From positions 4,522 through 68,521 of the forward strand of contig CAKVOK010000014.1 of NCBI GenBank assembly GCA_934792465.1: 64,000 bases of DNA, read 5' to 3'. Positions 1 to 8,843 of the stretch are shown here, piece by piece (the first letter of the stretch is position 1; each line of letters starts with the position of its first letter). Below the pieces are notes generated by a model. The model saw only the letters and a list, made by a program, of their open reading frames with translations, was not told the origin of the DNA and made no database searches. A program made the translations under genes and the position numbers. The stretch comes from an uncultured Clostridia bacterium. Its GTDB lineage: Bacteria > Bacillota > Clostridia > RUG12999.

Positions 1-369
1 CACACAATTATCCGTCAATAAGCTTTCAACCGCTTCGCCGTCAAGACATATTTGTACGCTGTTTTCAAAAATGTCTGTCGGAGTCTGTTTTCTGCATGCA
101 CTTTTCCATACATCTCTTGTATACACAGGATATGAAAATTTATTTCGGTTAATATTTACTGTGCGGCTGTCTGCGTCATATTTTACGTCAAATCCGTAAA
201 ACAGCAGTTTTTCTGCCGGTATATAGGTTTCGCCGTTTATAATATACGATTCTATAGGTGTGTAATCAATAAAAACACCGTTTTTCGACTTATATGCCGT
301 ATCGGCAGCGCTCGCACTTGCCGACCGCATCAATATAACCGCAATTAAGATAATAAGAACTTTTTTCAT
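1..369 (-). CDS. Exported stalk-domain (copper amine oxidase N-like) protein, 3' end cut off
   Basis: The reading frame enters from the left edge, so the C-terminus is missing. The first 123 residues are visible. A hydrophobic signal peptide (MKKVLIILIAVILM then Ser/Ala-rich) is followed by a segment with the pattern NGETYIPAEKLLFYGFDVKY and then a Val-Asn-Ile strand. This resembles the small beta domain annotated as copper amine oxidase N-terminal or stalk domain in secreted Firmicutes proteins. The start at 369 is chosen because a GGGGG Shine-Dalgarno lies 6 nt upstream; an in-frame ATG at 375 would be too close. It is probably a wall or extracellular protein. Another protein of this kind is encoded at 41492-42244. 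Confidence 0.6.
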   Translation of the reverse strand, partial: MKKVLIILIAVILMRSASASAADTAYKSKNGVFIDYTPIESYIINGETYIPAEKLLFYGFDVKYDADSRTVNINRNKFSYPVYTRDVWKSACRKQTPTDIFENSVQICLDGEAVESLLTDNCV

Positions 370-434
370 TTTCATCCCCCTTAATCATGCAAAAATCGCT
401 AATATTTTATCTTCGTTTATAATGACTGAAATAT

Positions 435-480
435 AAAAAAGGGTTGCGGCAAAAATATTTCATTTTGCTGCAAACCCTTT
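435..480 (-). terminator. Intrinsic terminator of groESL (family D hairpin)
   Basis: The arms are 441-454 and 463-477 (GGGTTGCGGCAAAA type), and the minus-strand transcript ends in a run of U from the A-tract at 435-440. It lies 20 bp past the groEL stop. Its stem sequence recurs in terminators elsewhere in the window. Confidence 0.85.
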
Positions 481-500
481 GCATTTTTATTGACCGGGAA

Positions 501-2141
501 TTAATACATTCCCATTCCGCCGCCCATACCTCCGGGAACGCCTGCACCTGCGGCATCGTTCTTTTCCGGTATATCCGCAACGAGACTCTCTGTTGTAAGA
601 ACCATAGCGGCAACGGACGAAGCGTTCTGGAGTGCGCTTCTTGTTACCTTTGTCGGGTCTACGATACCAGTTTTTATCATATCGGCATATTCATCGATAA
701 GGGCGTTGTAGCCGTAACCGATTTTGCCGGATTTTCTTATGTTTTCGATTATTACAGAACCGTCAACGGCTGCGTTTTCGGCAATCTGTCTTACAGGAGC
801 TTCAAGAGCCTTAATAACAAGCGCTACGCCTGTCTTTTCGTCGCCTTCCGTTGTGTCGAGAAGTTTCTTAACATCGTCCATAGCGTTGATGAATGCTGTA
901 CCGCCTCCGGCAACAATACCCTCTTCAACAGCGGCTCTTGTTGCAGCGAGAGCGTCCTCGATACGGAGCTTCATCTCTTTCATTTCAACTTCTGTAGCGG
1001 CACCGACTTTGATAACGGCAACACCGCCGGCGAGTTTTGCAAGTCTTTCCTGGAGTTTTTCCTTGTCAAATTCGCTTGTTGTTGTTTCTATAGCGTTTCT
1101 TATCTGATTTACTCTTTCTTTGATAGCTGCGGAATCTCCCATGCCGTCAACGATTATTGTATTTTCTTTCTGAACTTTAACCTGTTTTGCACGGCCGAGC
1201 TGTTCAAACGTTGTTTCTTTAAGGTCAAGACCAAGCTCGTCGGAAATTACCGTACCGCCCGTAAGGATTGCGATATCCTGAAGCATTTCTTTTCTTCTGT
1301 CGCCGAATCCCGGAGCCTTTACGCCTACGCAAGTGAATGTTCCGCGGAGTTTGTTGAGAACGAGTGTCGTAAGAGCTTCGCCCTCGATGTCCTCAGCGAT
1401 TATAACAAGTTTTTTGCCCTGCTGAACAATCTGCTCGAGAAGCGGAAGAATATCCTGTATGTTGGAAATCTTCTTGTCTGTTATAAGAAGAAGTGCATCG
1501 TCTATAACCGCTTCCATTTTGTCTGTATCGGTTACCATATAAGGTGAAATATATCCGCGGTCGAACTGCATACCTTCAACAACTTCCGAATATGTTTCGG
1601 CTGTTTTCGATTCTTCAACAGTTATAACGCCGTCGTTTGATACCTTTTCCATAGCGTCTGCAATGAGTTCGCCAATCTTGTCGTTTGCGGAAGATACTGC
1701 GGCAACTCTTGCAATGTCCTCTTTGCCTTTAACCTTTTCGCTGTTTTTAACTATAGCCGCAACTGCTGCGTCAACAGCCTTTGCGATACCTTTTTTCAAT
1801 ACCATCGGGTTAGCGCCGGCAGCCAAGTTTTTCAGACCTTCTTTAACGAATGCCTGTGCCAAAAGCGTTGCTGTAGTAGTACCGTCGCCGGCAACATCGT
1901 TTGTCTTTGTGGCAACTTCTTTCACAAGCTGTGCACCCATGTTTTCAAAAGCGTCCTCAAGCTCGATTTCCTTTGCAATCGTAACACCGTCATTTGTTAT
2001 AAGCGGTGAGCCGAATTTCTTGTCGAGAACTACGTTTCTTCCCTTTGGTCCGAGTGTTATTTTAACTGTATCCGCAACTGCGTCAATACCTTTTTCAAGA
2101 GCTTTTCTGGCCTCTTCGCCGTATGCTATCTGTTTAGCCAT
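501..2141 (-). CDS. groEL: Chaperonin GroEL (60 kDa)
   Basis: This is the ATP-dependent cytosolic folding chamber, which works with GroES. The product has 546 residues, the normal family length. It has the conserved N-terminus with LGPKGRNVVLDKKFGSP, the ATP-binding VAGDGTTTATLLAQ segment near residue 85, and the characteristic Gly-Met tail GGMGGGMGMY. A GAAAGGA Shine-Dalgarno precedes the ATG. It is second in the groES-groEL operon, 34 bp behind groES, under the CIRCE element at 2514-2540, so HrcA-type heat-shock repression is expected. A hairpin terminator follows directly. Confidence 0.98.
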   Translation of the reverse strand: MAKQIAYGEEARKALEKGIDAVADTVKITLGPKGRNVVLDKKFGSPLITNDGVTIAKEIELEDAFENMGAQLVKEVATKTNDVAGDGTTTATLLAQAFVKEGLKNLAAGANPMVLKKGIAKAVDAAVAAIVKNSEKVKGKEDIARVAAVSSANDKIGELIADAMEKVSNDGVITVEESKTAETYSEVVEGMQFDRGYISPYMVTDTDKMEAVIDDALLLITDKKISNIQDILPLLEQIVQQGKKLVIIAEDIEGEALTTLVLNKLRGTFTCVGVKAPGFGDRRKEMLQDIAILTGGTVISDELGLDLKETTFEQLGRAKQVKVQKENTIIVDGMGDSAAIKERVNQIRNAIETTTSEFDKEKLQERLAKLAGGVAVIKVGAATEVEMKEMKLRIEDALAATRAAVEEGIVAGGGTAFINAMDDVKKLLDTTEGDEKTGVALVIKALEAPVRQIAENAAVDGSVIIENIRKSGKIGYGYNALIDEYADMIKTGIVDPTKVTRSALQNASSVAAMVLTTESLVADIPEKNDAAGAGVPGGMGGGMGMY

Positions 2142-2175
2142 GATAAATTACCGTCCTTTCAATTATATGCGATTA

Positions 2176-2460
2176 TTATTCAACAACTGCGAGAATATCG
2201 CCCTGTTTTACAATGATGTATTCTTCGCCGTCTATCTTAACTTCCGTACCTGCGTATTTGCTTACTATTACCTTCTGACCAACGGAAACTTCCATTTTGA
2301 TTTCCTTTCCGTCAACAATTCCGCCCGGTCCTACGGCAATAATTTCCGCAATCTGCGGTTTTTCCTTTGCACTTGCGGCAAGCACGATACCGCTCTTTGT
2401 TGTTTCCTCTGCTTCTGTCATCTTTATGACAACTCTGTCACATAACGGTTTTAATTTCAT
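2176..2460 (-). CDS. groES: Co-chaperonin GroES (10 kDa)
   Basis: The product has 94 residues and caps GroEL, exchanging with ATP hydrolysis. It starts MKLKPLCDRVVIK, contains the mobile-loop region TTKSGIVLAASAKEKPQ, and has the typical GEEYIIVKQGDILAVVE end. The start has an AGGAGG site just upstream. It is first in the operon behind a sigma-A promoter and a perfect CIRCE operator. Confidence 0.98.
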   Translation of the reverse strand: MKLKPLCDRVVIKMTEAEETTKSGIVLAASAKEKPQIAEIIAVGPGGIVDGKEIKMEVSVGQKVIVSKYAGTEVKIDGEEYIIVKQGDILAVVE

Positions 2461-2513
2461 TTAAAACTCCTCCTAACATATATTGTAATGTAATATTGTA
2501 CATTATGTATTTG

Positions 2514-2540
2514 TTAGCACTCGCTTTTGTTGAGTGCTAA
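2514..2540 (-). promoter_or_regulatory. CIRCE operator (HrcA-binding site)
   Basis: A perfect TTAGCACTC-N9-GAGTGCTAA inverted repeat lies downstream of the groES -10 box, over the expected transcript start. This is the textbook HrcA operator for groESL. No hrcA gene is in the window. Confidence 0.97.
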
Positions 2541-2553
2541 CTTTTATATATAT

Positions 2554-2582
2554 AATATACATAATTTTCTGAAAATATTCAA
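2554..2582 (-). promoter_or_regulatory. Sigma-A promoter of groESL
   Basis: On the minus strand, TTGAAT (2577-2582), a 17 nt spacer and TATATT (2554-2559). CIRCE follows 13 nt downstream, so repressor binding would block initiation. Confidence 0.8.
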
Positions 2583-2661
2583 GTTTTCTCACAGCCGTTT
2601 ATTCGCCAAAATTTCAAAATAGCTTCGTTTTTCTTTTAATATCTCGATTTTTCATTTAATT

Positions 2662-4221
2662 TCAAAAAATATATTTAGAAATGATTTTTTCGGCGATTTT
2701 TATGCCGTCAACAGCGGCACTGACTATCCCTCCGGCGTATCCCGCACCCTCTCCGCACGGATAAAGTCCGGAAATGCCGATAGCCTCAAGTTCTTCGTTT
2801 CTCAGTATTCTGACAGGAGAAGATGTCCTTGTTTCGACACCCGTCAACACAGCGGATTTTGCGGAAAATCCTTTTATTTTTCGTTCGAAGGCAAGAATGC
2901 CTGTTTTGAGATTTTCCGAAATGAAAGAGGGCAGAAGCTCCGCAAAATCGCACTCTGTCGTGCCGGGTCGGTACGACGGCTCGATATGCGCCGTGTTTTC
3001 ATTATATAGGAAGCTGCCTATGCTCTGCGACGGTGCAAAGTAGTTCTTGCCGCCGAAAACAAATGCCTTTCGTTCAAGTTCACGCTGAAAATACATTCCG
3101 CCCAATATTCCGTCGAAATCATTCGGATGAACATCAACGACAAGCGCACTATTCGCATTTTTCTCGTTTCTGCTGTGCAGGCTCATTCCGTTTGTGACAA
3201 CAGTATTTTCCTCCGAAGCGGAGGCTACCACGCTTCCGCCGGGACACATACAGAAGCTGTAGCAGCAGCGGTCTGCGGATTTGTTCCAGAGCTGATACGA
3301 TGCCGGCGGCAGCTTCTCGCTGCCGGCAAAATCGCCGTACATACTTTTGTCTATCTCGCTTTGCAGATGTTCTGCACGGACGCCCATGGAAAAAGATTTT
3401 GCCTGCATGGCTACGCCTTTTCCGAGCAGCATTTCAAATGTATCTCTCGCACTGTGACCTATCGCAAGCACGAGAACCTCGCAGGGATATTCCGTTTCGT
3501 TTGCGATAATGCTTCTCATTCTGCCGTCAAATTCTATGCCGGTAAAAGTATGGTTGAATAGCACCTCGCCGCCGAGACGGATTATTTCGTTTCGCATATT
3601 TTTTACCACGGAGCGCAGTATGTCTGTGCCGATATGCGGCTTCGCTTCAAAGAGAATATCTTTCGGTGCGCCGTTTTCTGCGAATGTGTTCAGAACGGTG
3701 TCGCAGTGCGGGTCGTTGATACGTGTCGTCAGCTTGCCGTCCGAAAATGTTCCGGCACCGCCCTCGCCGAACTGGACGTTCGAGCTTGTGTTCAGCTTGC
3801 CGCCGTTCCAAAAACTCTCAACGCTTTTTATACGCCCGTCAACGTCCTCGCCCCTCTCGAATACAAGAGGTCTGAAACCGTATTTCGCAAGCGTGTATGC
3901 GCAGAAAAGCCCTCCCGGGCCTGTGCCGATAACTATGGGGCGGTGAAAGAGCTTTTCGCTGCCGCAGGTAAGCCGCTGCGGCTGCTTCGGTTCGATATAT
4001 GCGACGTTGCGGTCAGCAAGCCTGTTTACGAGCTTTTTCTCGTTTTTGCAGGTTACGGCAACGCTGTAAACAAAATATATATCGTTTCTCTTTCTTGCGT
4101 CAACGGATTGCTTTATTATTTTGAGGTCGGAAAAGCCTTCGTTTTTCAAGACCTTTTTGATTTTTTCTTCAATTGGTATGTCCGAATTTATCGGTATTTT
4201 TATGTTATTTATTTTTATCAT
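2662..4221 (-). CDS. FAD-dependent dehydrogenase (COG2509-like oxidoreductase)
   Basis: A 519-residue flavoprotein. An N-terminal domain of about 90 residues precedes a Rossmann FAD-binding site, VIGTGPGGLFCAYTLAKYG, whose acidic strand end is FERG. Near the end, GLYPCGEGAGYAGGIVSAA forms the second flavin-contact motif, as in the uncharacterised FAD-dependent dehydrogenases of COG2509. The substrate is unknown. Its ATG overlaps the TGA of the upstream GH95 gene (ATGA), so the two are probably translationally coupled. A role in glycan metabolism is only inferred from that neighbour. Confidence 0.85.
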   Translation of the reverse strand: MIKINNIKIPINSDIPIEEKIKKVLKNEGFSDLKIIKQSVDARKRNDIYFVYSVAVTCKNEKKLVNRLADRNVAYIEPKQPQRLTCGSEKLFHRPIVIGTGPGGLFCAYTLAKYGFRPLVFERGEDVDGRIKSVESFWNGGKLNTSSNVQFGEGGAGTFSDGKLTTRINDPHCDTVLNTFAENGAPKDILFEAKPHIGTDILRSVVKNMRNEIIRLGGEVLFNHTFTGIEFDGRMRSIIANETEYPCEVLVLAIGHSARDTFEMLLGKGVAMQAKSFSMGVRAEHLQSEIDKSMYGDFAGSEKLPPASYQLWNKSADRCCYSFCMCPGGSVVASASEENTVVTNGMSLHSRNEKNANSALVVDVHPNDFDGILGGMYFQRELERKAFVFGGKNYFAPSQSIGSFLYNENTAHIEPSYRPGTTECDFAELLPSFISENLKTGILAFERKIKGFSAKSAVLTGVETRTSSPVRILRNEELEAIGISGLYPCGEGAGYAGGIVSAAVDGIKIAEKIISKYIF

Positions 4222-6428
4222 CGGTATACTATTTCATATTTGTTTGAATATTTGTTTTGTATATTAATATCGGATATTTCCCCGTTTTTCCATTTGAAAT
4301 CGACAACGAAACCGCCTTTTGCCGCAAGACCGCTTACACTGCCGCCCTTTTCCCATTTTTCAGGGATTGCGGGAAGAAGTTCGATATAGTAGATTCCGTT
4401 TTCCTCATGGCTTTGCACAAACATATATGCCATAGCTGAAGTAAAGCCGAGGTTGCCGTCAATCTGAAACGGCGGATGTTTATCGAGCAGATTTATATAA
4501 GTGGAATTTTTGATAAGCCGCGCAGCCTGTTCATATGCTTTTTCGCCGTTTTTCAGCTGTACATACAGATTAATTATCCATGCCTTGCTCCAGCCGGTTG
4601 CTCCGCCGCCGTTTGCAAGACGTACATTGATTGATTTTTCCGCGGCGGCCTCAAGTGCGGAATCGCCGCGCAGGCAGCTTCCGGGGAATATGCCGAAAAG
4701 ATGAGATACATGCCTGTGCCCCTTGTCACATTCTTCAAATTCCTCGCACCATTCAGGTATTCTGCCATCGCCCGACGGCCTTATCGGCGGAAGCTTGTTT
4801 TTTATAATTTCAATATCACAGTCCTTACCCAAAATCTCGCAGATTTTTTCGTAATTTGCAAATAACTCACGTATGATTGAATTGTCCATGGTGCTCATCT
4901 TCGAAACGCAGCAGTTTTTGCCATTGAATCTGAATACGTTTTCCGGGGAGGTAGACGGGCATGTTACTAAAAATCCGTCATTGTCGGTCACAAGAAAATC
5001 CTTTATAAATTCGACCGATTTTTTTGTTATCGGATATACCGTATTCTCGAGAAAATCTCTGTCAAAGGTGTATTCGTAGTGCTGCCACAAATGACAGGTG
5101 AGCCATATCTCCGACATCGGCCAAAGTGCCCACATCGGATTCCCTGCCGCAATGTTCGTATTTCGCCATAAGTCGATATTATGATGCGCACATGAACCGC
5201 CGCAGCCATACATTGTTTCTGCGGTGCGTTCGCCGGTGCGGCATGCTTCTTCAATCATTTTAAATAAAGGCTCGTGGCACTCGGAAAGATTGCATACCTC
5301 TGCCGGCCAATAGTTCATCTGTGTATTTATATTTACAGTATAATCGCATGACCACGGCGGTGTTATAAGCTCGTTCCAGATTCCCTGCAAATTAGCCGCC
5401 TGTGTGCCCTCTCTGGAGGACGAAATGAGCAGATATCTGCCGAAATTGAACATTAATTCAAAAAGACCGGAATCCTCGCCGCCGTTTATGAAGTTTTTGC
5501 GCCTGATATCCGTATACTCATCAAATGAACCGTCAAGCTCCAGCTTTACACGGTCATACAGTTTTCTGTAATCGTTGATATGCTCCGTTTCCACTTTGTC
5601 AAAGCCGTCTTTAAATGCGGTAGCTATTCTTTCAAGGCATGGCTGAAAAGTATTTTTACTAATATCGGGTTCTCTGTCAAAGCTGCTAAAATTTGTTTCC
5701 GCAGCTGCGCAAAGTATAATTTCGGTTGCGTCATAAACCGTTATTTCATTATCCTTTATTATACATTTGCCGTCGGTTTGGACATCGGCGGCGAACGAAA
5801 AGGCAATTGTATTTTCTCCGCACGAGGATATCGGGATACCGTCCGGTGCTTTCTGTTCCATTCTGTATGCGGAGGCTTTGCCGCCGAAACCTATATATTC
5901 GTCCGAACGGAAATATGTATGTTCAAGAGGACAGAACGCCGATATGCAGTAGCTTACAGGCAGACAGCTTTCGATTTTCATAACAAAAACATTATGCGGA
6001 TATGAAATGAACATTGTACGCTTTTCATCTGCAAATCTTTCCGATGCTTCGGCATTCAAAAGATTTAAAGCAAATTCATATTCGGATTTTGTACTTGTAT
6101 AATTTGCAAAACATTTTTGTATTTTGGACAGCCTTAAATCACCGAGAGGCAGATACCTTCCCACACCGTCTTCGGCGGAAAGTCCGAAGGCATAATCATG
6201 GGCTTCATCATATTTGCGGTCAAAGATAAGCTTGCGTAATTGCTTAAGTTCTTCCCGGCGATTCTTCGGAATACTGTAACCGCAGCATCCCGACCACAAT
6301 GTGTCATGATTGAATTTTACAATTCCGTTTTCGCCGCCGAAAACCATTGCTCCGAATGAGCCGTTGCCAAGCGGCAGTGCAGCCTCCCAGCACGCAGCGG
6401 GATGGCTGAATTTAAGCGTGTGTTGCAT
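4218..6428 (-). CDS. Glycoside hydrolase family 95, alpha-L-fucosidase type
   Basis: A 736-residue inverting hydrolase; the family removes alpha-1,2-linked L-fucose, and some members act on L-galactose. The N-terminus HPAACWEAALPLGNGSFGAM and the segments INTQMNYWPAEVCNLSE and FQIDGNLGFTSAM are GH95 hallmarks; the last two carry the Asn and Asp residues assigned to catalysis in characterised members. There is no signal peptide, so it should act on imported oligosaccharides. The start at 6428 has AGAGG 8-10 nt upstream; a longer in-frame start at 6509 would run through a terminator. The gene begins only about 35 bp after the yabR terminator. Confidence 0.92.
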   Translation of the reverse strand: MQHTLKFSHPAACWEAALPLGNGSFGAMVFGGENGIVKFNHDTLWSGCCGYSIPKNRREELKQLRKLIFDRKYDEAHDYAFGLSAEDGVGRYLPLGDLRLSKIQKCFANYTSTKSEYEFALNLLNAEASERFADEKRTMFISYPHNVFVMKIESCLPVSYCISAFCPLEHTYFRSDEYIGFGGKASAYRMEQKAPDGIPISSCGENTIAFSFAADVQTDGKCIIKDNEITVYDATEIILCAAAETNFSSFDREPDISKNTFQPCLERIATAFKDGFDKVETEHINDYRKLYDRVKLELDGSFDEYTDIRRKNFINGGEDSGLFELMFNFGRYLLISSSREGTQAANLQGIWNELITPPWSCDYTVNINTQMNYWPAEVCNLSECHEPLFKMIEEACRTGERTAETMYGCGGSCAHHNIDLWRNTNIAAGNPMWALWPMSEIWLTCHLWQHYEYTFDRDFLENTVYPITKKSVEFIKDFLVTDNDGFLVTCPSTSPENVFRFNGKNCCVSKMSTMDNSIIRELFANYEKICEILGKDCDIEIIKNKLPPIRPSGDGRIPEWCEEFEECDKGHRHVSHLFGIFPGSCLRGDSALEAAAEKSINVRLANGGGATGWSKAWIINLYVQLKNGEKAYEQAARLIKNSTYINLLDKHPPFQIDGNLGFTSAMAYMFVQSHEENGIYYIELLPAIPEKWEKGGSVSGLAAKGGFVVDFKWKNGEISDINIQNKYSNKYEIVYR

Positions 6429-6462
6429 AGTTGGACCTCTCTTGTTTTTTATATAATTGATA

Positions 6463-6507
6463 AAAAAAGGAGGGTTGCAGTAAAATGATTTCACTTTACT
6501 GCCCCCC
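6463..6507 (-). terminator. Terminator of the yabPQ-divIC-yabR cluster
   Basis: Minus-strand hairpin GGGGGGCAGTAAAG / TTTTACTGCAACCCTCC followed by a T-run (A-tract 6462-6468 on plus). It separates yabR from the GH95 gene and is a variant of the family D hairpin. Confidence 0.8.
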
Positions 6508-6517
6508 AAATATTTTT

Positions 6518-6928
6518 TTAGTTGCTACCCTGCGAACGGGGTCTGCGGGTTTCTCTCGAATATGTTTTGAGAGAACTCATCTTTTCATCGCTTTCCTGTT
6601 TAAACTTGGAAAGCATATCTTCAAAGGACATACCTGTGTTTGCCTTTTTCGACCAGTCTATGTCTGCCGGACGAGAGCTTTTTTTCTTTTCTTCCTCAAG
6701 AACTTTTTTTATCGAAAGATTAATTTTGCCTTTTTCGTCAACCGATACGACTCTGACCTTTACAATGTCTCCGGGTTTTAAATAATCGTTTATGTTCTGG
6801 ACATAATCGAGAGATACCTCCGAAATATGTACAAGACCCACCGAGCCGCCTTCAAGCTCTACAAACGCACCGAACGGCGCAACGCTTTTAACCTTTCCCT
6901 CTACTGTTGTTCCCTGCTTTAACGGCAT
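6518..6928 (-). CDS. yabR: S1-domain RNA-binding protein, YabR type
   Basis: A 136-residue protein with one S1 domain at the N-terminus (GTTVEGKVKSVAPFGAFVEL, then GLVHISEVS and KGKINLSIKKVL) and a basic low-complexity tail. YabR-like proteins bind RNA, probably at the ribosome. Its position as the last gene of yabP-yabQ-divIC-yabR matches Bacillus subtilis, which supports the name. A terminator follows. Confidence 0.88.
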   Translation of the reverse strand: MPLKQGTTVEGKVKSVAPFGAFVELEGGSVGLVHISEVSLDYVQNINDYLKPGDIVKVRVVSVDEKGKINLSIKKVLEEEKKKSSRPADIDWSKKANTGMSFEDMLSKFKQESDEKMSSLKTYSRETRRPRSQGSN

Positions 6929-6980
6929 ACCGTATTTTTTCCTCCTTTAAGCTTTCACTTTTGTATATGTAAATCAATAT

Positions 6981-7259
6981 TTACTCGCCGTCTATAAAGA
7001 TTTTCTCATTGCTCTTGCAAAGACCCAGCCTTTCTCTTGCAATGCGCTCAATCTGCTCGTCCGAGCCGGCTTCGCTCTCTTCTTTTTTTATGGAACGCGC
7101 TATTTCTTCCTGCTGCGAAATACCTTTTTTGTATTCGCTCAGCAAACGCTTGTTTTCTTTGATTGAACTGCCGGTGTCTGCCATTGCTGCAATAAAGTAT
7201 ATGAAAAATGCCGTGAGAGCTATAATTCTTACAGCTTTGTTTTTGAGTACGTTAAACAT
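6981..7259 (-). CDS. divIC: Septum formation initiator, DivIC/FtsB family
   Basis: A 92-residue bitopic membrane protein. It has a short basic cytoplasmic N-terminus, one TM segment (IIALTAFFIYFIAAM), an extracellular coiled coil (about residues 33-65) and the family ending ERIARERLGLCKSNEKIF. In the divisome it works with FtsL/DivIB to activate septal wall synthesis. The start at 7259 is set by GGAGG 9 nt upstream; a longer in-frame start would extend to the end of yabQ. It lies in the sporulation cluster between yabQ and yabR. Confidence 0.88.
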   Translation of the reverse strand: MFNVLKNKAVRIIALTAFFIYFIAAMADTGSSIKENKRLLSEYKKGISQQEEIARSIKKEESEAGSDEQIERIARERLGLCKSNEKIFIDGE

Positions 7260-7344
7260 AAGCGTTCGCCTCCGTTCCGTTTTTAAATTTTTGCAGCCGA
7301 ACACACCGAAAAACCAAACCGAATTTCTCCGTTTTGGCTGCAAA

Positions 7345-7842
7345 TCAGACTTTCTTTAATAATACACCAAAACGCCTTAGAATTTCAACGTTTTTTTTAA
7401 CAAAATTTATTATTCTTTTTAGTATAAATTGTACAAATTTCTTTAAAAACCTGCCTACGGGAGAAATAAAATGTAAAATTGTGGAATATATCTTAAATAT
7501 TACATACAAAATCCGTCTGACACAGCCGATGAAAAAAGATATAATTTTGCGGATTACGGGCGTCAAAAGCTTGCTCAACGTAAAAATATAAAGGATAAAC
7601 CCCATAAGCGCACCGACGAGGAAAAACCAGTAAAATTCGCCGCCGCAGAAGAGCTGCAGCGTTATAAAAAATATCAGTGCGAACACTATCCAGAAAAAAG
7701 CGTCCAAAACAGACGAAGCAATCTTTAAAATCGGCATATCAAAACGCAGTGCGGAAAAAATATCGTACAGCACACCCAAGGCGAACCCGGAGGCTATGCA
7801 TATTAAAAATCCGCCGAGCTGAACCGCAGCGAGTACCGGCAT
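7345..7842 (-). CDS. yabQ: Spore cortex biosynthesis protein YabQ
   Basis: A 165-residue membrane protein with four hydrophobic segments in its first 110 residues and a basic tail, as expected for YabQ, which sits in the outer forespore membrane and is needed for cortex formation. The start at 7842 is chosen because GGAGA lies 8 nt upstream; in-frame starts at 7857 and 7866 lack a ribosome site. It follows yabP as in other spore formers. Confidence 0.82.
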   Translation of the reverse strand: MPVLAAVQLGGFLICIASGFALGVLYDIFSALRFDMPILKIASSVLDAFFWIVFALIFFITLQLFCGGEFYWFFLVGALMGFILYIFTLSKLLTPVIRKIISFFIGCVRRILYVIFKIYSTILHFISPVGRFLKKFVQFILKRIINFVKKNVEILRRFGVLLKKV

Positions 7843-7920
7843 AATATCAATCTCCATTCTCTGCAAGGATTGAAAGGAGCTGTCAAATCCATGTCGAAAT
7901 TCAGGCAGCTCCGTTCGGAA

Positions 7921-8193
7921 TTATTTTAAGATGCTTGAAAGAAATCCCTTCTTTTCGGGCGGTTTTGAAGAGTCGGGATAGACTATGCTGTCAAATTCGC
8001 CCTCGACTATTATTTCGCCGCTTTCGAGATTCAGCTTTGTCATGTGTATGTCACGCCCTTTTATATCAAGAGCACCCATAGATGTATATACCGTCACGCC
8101 GTGTTCGTCGAAGCTGTCAACGTCCTCGACGGCGGAAACGGAGATTTTCTTTCTGTTTTCCATGATTATATTGTGCGCAATGTTTGCGTCCAT
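7921..8193 (-). CDS. yabP: Sporulation protein YabP
   Basis: A 90-residue protein of the YabP/YqfC family, with the typical core KKISVSAVEDVDSFDEHGV and DIHMTKLNLESGEIIVEGEF. In Bacillus it is made in the mother cell early in engulfment. A GGAGGT ribosome site precedes the ATG. First gene of the cluster, with a possible sigma-E promoter just upstream. Confidence 0.92.
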   Translation of the reverse strand: MDANIAHNIIMENRKKISVSAVEDVDSFDEHGVTVYTSMGALDIKGRDIHMTKLNLESGEIIVEGEFDSIVYPDSSKPPEKKGFLSSILK

Positions 8194-8223
8194 GAGAATA
8201 TACCTCCGATTTGATTTGTAATA

Positions 8224-8254
8224 TATGTATATTCGGAGGTGCGGATAAATATGC
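8224..8254 (-). promoter_or_regulatory. Possible sigma-E promoter of yabP
   Basis: On the minus strand, GCATATT (8248-8254) and TATACATA (8224-8231) are separated by 16 nt and roughly resemble mother-cell sigma-E boxes. The match is imperfect; the yabPQ context is what makes it credible. Confidence 0.3.
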
Positions 8255-8300
8255 TTTTATTGATAAAATGCAAGAGTAAATACATTTTTAAATTTTTTAT

Positions 8301-8329
8301 TTGACATTGAATTTCAAATGTGATATACT
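8301..8329 (+). promoter_or_regulatory. Sigma-A promoter with inverted repeat, upstream of the DtxR/MntR-type regulator
   Basis: TTGACA, 17 nt, TATACT. The spacer contains the imperfect palindrome ACATTGAATTTCAAATGT, placed where a repressor would block polymerase. It may be the regulator's own operator (inference). Confidence 0.8.
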
Positions 8330-8366
8330 ATTTATATATAATTGAAATTAAACAAGATTTAAATAT

Positions 8367-8459
8367 ATGCTTGTTGGCTTCTTACCAGTCTGCGGTAAGA
8401 GGAGGGTTATACATATCGGAATATTATTGCGTGCAGGCAGAAAGGCTATGGGAAAATAA
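8367..8459 (+). CDS. Possible 30-residue leader peptide
   Basis: An open frame (MLVGFLPVCGKRR...AMGK) runs through the leader of the regulator gene, and its TAA overlaps the next ATG (TAATG), the arrangement used for translational coupling. No Shine-Dalgarno is visible before its ATG, and a strong AGGAGG lies inside the frame. It contains a 7 bp hairpin (TCTTACC/GGTAAGA). Coding status is uncertain. Confidence 0.25.
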   Translation: MLVGFLPVCGKRRVIHIGILLRAGRKAMGK

Positions 8460-8833
8460 TGATAATAAAGGAATCGGCGGAAAATTATCTTGAAGCGATA
8501 CTTATGCTGAAAGAAAAAAACGGGTTCGTCCGCAGTATAGATGTTGCGAATCATCTTAATTTTACGAAACCCAGCGTTTCGGTTGCCATGAAAGGCTTCC
8601 GTGAGGACGGATATATCAAGGTTGACGATACGGGAAATATATCGCTTACGGAAAAAGGCAGAAAAATTGCCGAAAAAGTGTACGAACGTCATGAGGTTAT
8701 AGCAAAGGCTCTCGAAGCCATGGGTGTGGACGAGGAAACGGCATATCACGACAGCTGCAAAATAGAACATGATATAAGCGATATTACTTTTGAAAAGCTT
8801 AAAGAGCATTTGAAACATCATAATATTATATGA
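8459..8833 (+). CDS. DtxR/MntR-family metal-dependent repressor
   Basis: A 124-residue cytosolic DNA-binding protein. A winged helix (SIDVANHLNFTKPSVSVAMK) is followed by a metal-binding/dimerisation domain with RHEVI and DSCKIEHDIS, which supply the Glu and His ligands of MntR-like proteins. There is no C-terminal SH3-like domain, so it resembles MntR more than full DtxR. The metal (Mn or Fe) cannot be decided. It stands alone, 128 nt behind its promoter, possibly coupled to a leader peptide, and no transporter lies beside it. Confidence 0.88.
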   Translation: MIIKESAENYLEAILMLKEKNGFVRSIDVANHLNFTKPSVSVAMKGFREDGYIKVDDTGNISLTEKGRKIAEKVYERHEVIAKALEAMGVDEETAYHDSCKIEHDISDITFEKLKEHLKHHNII

Positions 8834-8843
8834 GAGCAACCGC

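Noticed and set aside
444..1547. Long plus-strand open frame opposite groEL
   Set aside because: It is the complement of a certain GroEL gene, has no ribosome site and gives a Cys/Phe-rich sequence without family features.
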